Of a DNA stretch of 17,145 nt, positions 14,334 to 17,145 are shown in pieces. The stretch comes from M3 sp964637445 (GTDB lineage: Bacteria; Bacteroidota; Bacteroidia; Bacteroidales; Muribaculaceae): NCBI GenBank assembly GCA_964637445.1, contig CAZWWS010000051.1:1-17145 (forward strand), given 5' to 3'. Below the pieces are notes generated by a model, which did no database searches, had not been told where the DNA came from, and was given only the letters and a program-made list of their open reading frames with translations. The translations under genes were made by a program, and so were the position numbers. Position 1 is the stretch's first letter, and every line of letters starts with the position of its first letter.

Positions 14334-15626
14334 TTACTTATTTTTGATGGCTTCCATTCGCAAGGTCATCGCCATCTTGTGGGCATACAGATCCTCGGCT
14401 TCAGCCATTAGTTCTACAATGTTTCCTATCGAGCGCACTCCTGCCGGCGTAAGCTCTTGGAAGGTGATTTTTTTCGTGAAGCTGTCTATGTTCACGCCGC
14501 TGTAAGCCTTGGCATAGCCCGATGTGGGTAGCGTGTGGTTGGTGCCCGATGCATAGTCGCCGGCACTCTCCGGCGACAGCGCGCCCATAAACACCGAACC
14601 GGCATTGCGCACTCGTCCGCTCAGTTCGCGATAGTCGGCATGATTGATTATCAGGTGCTCGGGAGCATACTCGTTGGAGAAGTCCATCACCTCGTCTATA
14701 TCTTTCAGCAATATGATGCGGCTGTGGCTCAGCGACTTGAGCATCATCTCGCGTCGCGGCAGCATATCGAGCAGTCGTTCTATCTCAGCCTCTACGCGCG
14801 CTATAAGCGACTCCGACGTGGTGAGCAATATCGACTGGCTGTCGGGGCCATGCTCTGCCTGTGAGAGAAAATCGGCCGCCACAAACGAGGCCGACGCCGT
14901 CTCATCGGCTATCACCAGCACCTCCGACGGACCTGCCGGCATGTCGATTGCCACCGCATTCTCGCTCACTTGCTGCTTTGCCTCCATCACAAACCGATTG
15001 CCCGGTCCGAATATCTTCGACACGGCCGGTATCGTCTCCGTCCCGTAGGCCATCGCGGCTATCGCTTGCGCTCCGCCGGTCTTGAAGATGCGATGCACCC
15101 CTGAGATATGAGCCGCATAGAGTATCGCCGGATGCACCCGTCCGTCGCTGCCCGACGGAGTGCATAGCACTATCTCCTCGCAGCCGGCTATGCGCGCCGG
15201 GATGGCGAGCATCAGCACTGTCGAAAACAGCGGAGAGTTACCCCCGGGAATATACAGTCCTACGCGAGATATAGCCACTGCTCGCTGCTTGCAGTTCACT
15301 CCCGGAGCGGTCTCCACCTCCACCGGTCGCATCTTCTGCGCCGTGTGGAAGCAGGCTATGTTCGATGCTGCACTCTCTATCGCCTCGCGCAGCTTGCCGT
15401 CGACCATCGCCGCAGCCTCCTCTATCTCTGTCTGAGTCACCTCCAAAGCGTCAAGCTCAGCACCGGTAAATCGCTTCTCATAGGCGCGTATCGCATCGTC
15501 GCCTTCGCGACGCACTTGCGCTATGATATCAGCCACTATTACCTTCACCTCTCCGGCCGAGTCTGCGAGAGCGCGACGTGTCAGCGCCGACCACTCTGTC
15601 CTTTGCGGATAGCGTATTACCTCCAT
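14334..15626 (-). CDS. hisD: Histidinol dehydrogenase
   Basis: A 430-aa NAD- and zinc-dependent enzyme oxidising histidinol to histidine in two steps. The zinc ligands can be aligned as Gln256 and His259 (QAEHGPD), Asp357 (AGDYASGTNH) and His416. The catalytic Glu323-His324 pair is in YAPEHLI. Also seen are IFGPGN (205-210) and MPAGPSEVLV (229-238). Full length. Its ATG shares one base with the hisG stop (TAATG), which implies coupled translation. Confidence 0.96.
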   Translation of the reverse strand: MEVIRYPQRTEWSALTRRALADSAGEVKVIVADIIAQVRREGDDAIRAYEKRFTGAELDALEVTQTEIEEAAAMVDGKLREAIESAASNIACFHTAQKMRPVEVETAPGVNCKQRAVAISRVGLYIPGGNSPLFSTVLMLAIPARIAGCEEIVLCTPSGSDGRVHPAILYAAHISGVHRIFKTGGAQAIAAMAYGTETIPAVSKIFGPGNRFVMEAKQQVSENAVAIDMPAGPSEVLVIADETASASFVAADFLSQAEHGPDSQSILLTTSESLIARVEAEIERLLDMLPRREMMLKSLSHSRIILLKDIDEVMDFSNEYAPEHLIINHADYRELSGRVRNAGSVFMGALSPESAGDYASGTNHTLPTSGYAKAYSGVNIDSFTKKITFQELTPAGVRSIGNIVELMAEAEDLYAHKMAMTLRMEAIKNK

Positions 15627-16492
15627 TACAATATCATTTTTTCGATGTCGAGCACCAATATTCCTTCTGCACCGGCTGCCTTAAGCTTGCCGATTATTTC
15701 CCAGAAATACTTCTCTTCGAGCACCGTGTGCACCGAGCACCAATCGGCGTTGGCAAGCGGCAACACGGTCGGACTCTTTATTCCCGGTAGCACCTCAAGC
15801 ACCTCGTCGAGCTTCTCGCGCGGCACATTCATCAATATATACTTCTTCGAGTCGGCGGCTTGAACTGCCTCCACTCTGAACAGCAACTCATCCAATATCG
15901 CCTGCTTGGCAGCGCTCAGCTTATGGTTGGCAGCGCCGATAAGCACCGCCTGCGATGCCAACACGCTCTCCACCTCCACAAGGTTGTTGCTCACCAACGT
16001 ACTGCCCGACGACACAATGTCGAATATCGCATCGGCCAAGCCGATACCCGGAGCGATTTCCACCGAACCGGTTATCACATGGATGTCGGCACGGATACCA
16101 TTCTCCTTGAGAAATTTCTCCAATATCACCGGATATGACGTAGCAATCTTTCGATTGTTAAACCAGCTCAGACCCTGATAGTCGATATGCTGCGGTATCG
16201 CAAGCGACAAGCGACACTTGCTGAAGCCCAGCTCCTTAAGCACCTCCGTGTCCTTTGCCTTTTCGAGCACCTCGTTAAGCCCCACGATGCCTATGTCGGC
16301 AATCCCCGAAGCCACCGAGTCGGGTATATCATCATCGCGGAGAAACAGCAGTTCCACCGGAAAATTTCGCGACGGCACAAGCAGCGTACGCTTCACAGCC
16401 GTCAACTTTATCCCGGCCTCGCCGAGTAGTTCCATCGTTTCATCATAGAGGCGGCCCTTACTTTGCACCGCGATTCTGAGTCTTGTTTCCAT
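15626..16492 (-). CDS. hisG: ATP phosphoribosyltransferase (long, HisZ-independent form)
   Basis: A 288-aa enzyme for the first step of histidine synthesis (ATP plus PRPP). The body has the N-terminal RIAVQSKGRL (6-15), IADIGIVGLNEV (64-75) and the PRPP-loop segment GLADAIFDIVSSGSTL (151-166). The C-terminal about 75 residues form the ACT-like regulatory domain found only in the long form, so it should be feedback-inhibited by histidine and should not need HisZ. First gene of the unit, 132 bases after the leader peptide stop and 33 bases beyond the attenuator's T-run. hisH, hisA, hisF and hisI are not in the window. Confidence 0.96.
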   Translation of the reverse strand: METRLRIAVQSKGRLYDETMELLGEAGIKLTAVKRTLLVPSRNFPVELLFLRDDDIPDSVASGIADIGIVGLNEVLEKAKDTEVLKELGFSKCRLSLAIPQHIDYQGLSWFNNRKIATSYPVILEKFLKENGIRADIHVITGSVEIAPGIGLADAIFDIVSSGSTLVSNNLVEVESVLASQAVLIGAANHKLSAAKQAILDELLFRVEAVQAADSKKYILMNVPREKLDEVLEVLPGIKSPTVLPLANADWCSVHTVLEEKYFWEIIGKLKAAGAEGILVLDIEKMIL

Positions 16493-16524
16493 AACGCTTT
16501 CTATATATGTTTTCTTAATCTCCT

Positions 16525-16572
16525 AAAAAATTAAAAATGCCGCCATCCTTTCTTGTTCAAAAGGAAGTCGGC
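16525..16572 (-). terminator. his leader terminator (3:4 hairpin) before hisG
   Basis: On the minus strand, GCCGACTTCCTTT (16572-16560) pairs with AAAGGATGGCGGC (16551-16539): 11 of 13 positions paired, 8-base loop. The U-rich tract is ATTTTTAATTTTTT. It sits between the leader peptide and hisG. Confidence 0.88.
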
Positions 16573-16633
16573 CGCATACATTGCTAATCTTTTCATCCAC
16601 GTCGATTCGCCCGCTTCCCTCGTTCAGAAGTGG
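16563..16633 (-). promoter_or_regulatory. his attenuator: alternative 1:2 and 2:3 pairings
   Basis: Minus-strand reading. Region 1 CCACTTC (16633-16627), which covers the last His codons, pairs with region 2 GAAGCGG (16617-16611), one mismatch. Region 2 can instead pair with region 3: GGAAG and GGC (16618-16614 and 16611-16609) with CTTCC and GCC (16567-16563 and 16572-16570), eight pairs around a 2x2 internal loop. Region 3 is the terminator 5' arm. Stalling at His codons would cover region 1 and free the antiterminator. Confidence 0.82.
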
Positions 16634-16668
16634 TGATGATGGTGGTGACGATTAGCTGAAATATTCAT
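16624..16668 (-). CDS. hisL: his operon leader peptide with six consecutive histidines
   Basis: A 14-aa ORF, MNISANRHHHHHHF, preceded by AAGG directly before the ATG. The six His codons occupy 16647-16630 on the minus strand. It lies between a consensus promoter and an intrinsic terminator ahead of hisG. The His run next to mutually exclusive hairpins is the signature of His-tRNA-sensing attenuation, as in the enteric his operon, whose leader has seven His. The stop codon lies 5 bases before region 2. Confidence 0.93.
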   Translation of the reverse strand: MNISANRHHHHHHF

Positions 16669-16697
16669 CCTTAAAGTTTTAATTACCATTTTCGATG

Positions 16698-16728
16698 CAA
16701 AAATAATCAAAATCCCCCAATCCACAAA
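16698..16728 (-). promoter_or_regulatory. Bacteroidota-type promoter of the his operon
   Basis: On the minus strand TTTG (16728-16725) and TATTTTTG (16705-16698) are separated by 19 bases, a consensus match. The start of transcription would fall about 20 bases before the leader ATG. Confidence 0.87.
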
Positions 16729-16753
16729 CATTTTGCTCATTTTTTCACCATTT

Positions 16754-17145
16754 CCCCATCCGGGCGGATATTACAATCCGCCCCTACAAAAAAAATTCTG
16801 TGCCTTTCCGTGCCTTCTTTTTGCCCTTCCACCGCGTCACAGCCTCTGCCCCCGCAATGCCCCACCGGGGCATCGTCTAAGGTAACCGGGCGCTTCAGCG
16901 TCCGGAGCAGAGCAGCAATATGGATAGCGTGCCGCTACGGTACGCCGTCTCCCACCGCCCCGGCCGATTGCGAAGCAATCATTAACCCATAGCCGGGTAT
17001 TGACCACGCCCCAAGGCGTGTCAATGCCCGGAACCAAGACCGCCCACCACGATTCTGCAAGAATCGTTAATCATAAACGAATCCATCCGGATTCGTCCCA
17101 TTAGCCCCCATCCGGGCGGATATTACAATCCGCCCCTACAAAAAA
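16754..17145. repeat. Palindrome array bounded by a 40-bp direct repeat; no gene
   Basis: A 40-base direct repeat at 16754-16793 and 17106-17145 contains GGGCGGAT/ATCCGCCC (8-bp stem, loop ATTACA). Between the copies lie six other hairpins: ATGCCCC/GGGGCAT (16857-16873), CCGGGCGC/GCGTCCGG (16886-16905), GCGTGCCG/CGGTACGC (16927-16945), GATTGC/GCAATC (16966-16980), a 17-bp stem with one bulge from CCGGGTATTGAC to GTCAATGCCCGG (16993-17031), and ACGATTCT/AGAATCGT (17049-17067). A further one, ACGAATCC/GGATTCGT, is at 17077-17096. Loops are short (3-6 bases). No credible ORF or tRNA is present; it may continue past the window edge. Confidence 0.88.

Noticed and set aside
16810..17037. Short ORFs on both strands in the right-end region
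   Set aside because: They run through successive palindromes, have no recognisable motif and no start context; the hairpins explain the sequence better.

Overview
The window looks like chromosome from a Bacteroidales bacterium, and I lean towards the Muribaculaceae. This rests on the Bacteroidota promoter signature (TTTG, about 19-20 bases, then TAnnTTTG), A-rich start regions without strong Shine-Dalgarno sequences, a secreted protein that ends in a Bacteroidales-type C-terminal segment, and the fused HisB. The family-level placement is inference.

Layout. 1-2813 (minus strand): a large secreted multidomain protein, cut by the window's left edge just before its C-terminus. 3052-7534 (plus): a promoter, a tryptophan leader peptide with an attenuator, then trpB-trpE-trpG-trpD and a strong terminator. 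7623-9212 (plus): a visibly AT-richer AlbA/HATPase regulator-type gene containing an 11-bp tandem repeat. 9238-11665 (plus): a second, diverged copy of the trp promoter, leader and attenuator, then trpC-trpF-trpA. 11833-11919 (plus): tRNA-Ser(CGA); its 3' end and downstream terminator are tandemly duplicated (11903-12130). 12159-16492 (minus): hisG-hisD-hisC-hisB, convergent with the tRNA and preceded by a promoter and a his leader peptide with six consecutive His codons plus an attenuator (16525-16728). 16754-17145: a non-coding array of eight different perfect or near-perfect palindromes bounded by a 40-bp direct repeat.

How it works together. The seven trp genes cover the whole path from chorismate to tryptophan (TrpE/TrpG anthranilate synthase, TrpD, TrpF, TrpC, TrpA/TrpB), but they are split into two transcription units by the AlbA-domain gene. 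Each unit has its own leader with a WW codon pair, a 1:2 hairpin, a 2:3 antiterminator and a 3:4 terminator. The his unit carries the same logic with a His6 run. The most notable content is therefore three ribosome-mediated transcription attenuators readable base by base in one Bacteroidales locus, two of them paralogous. The second is a probable phase-variable frameshift repeat in the gene that splits the trp operon.
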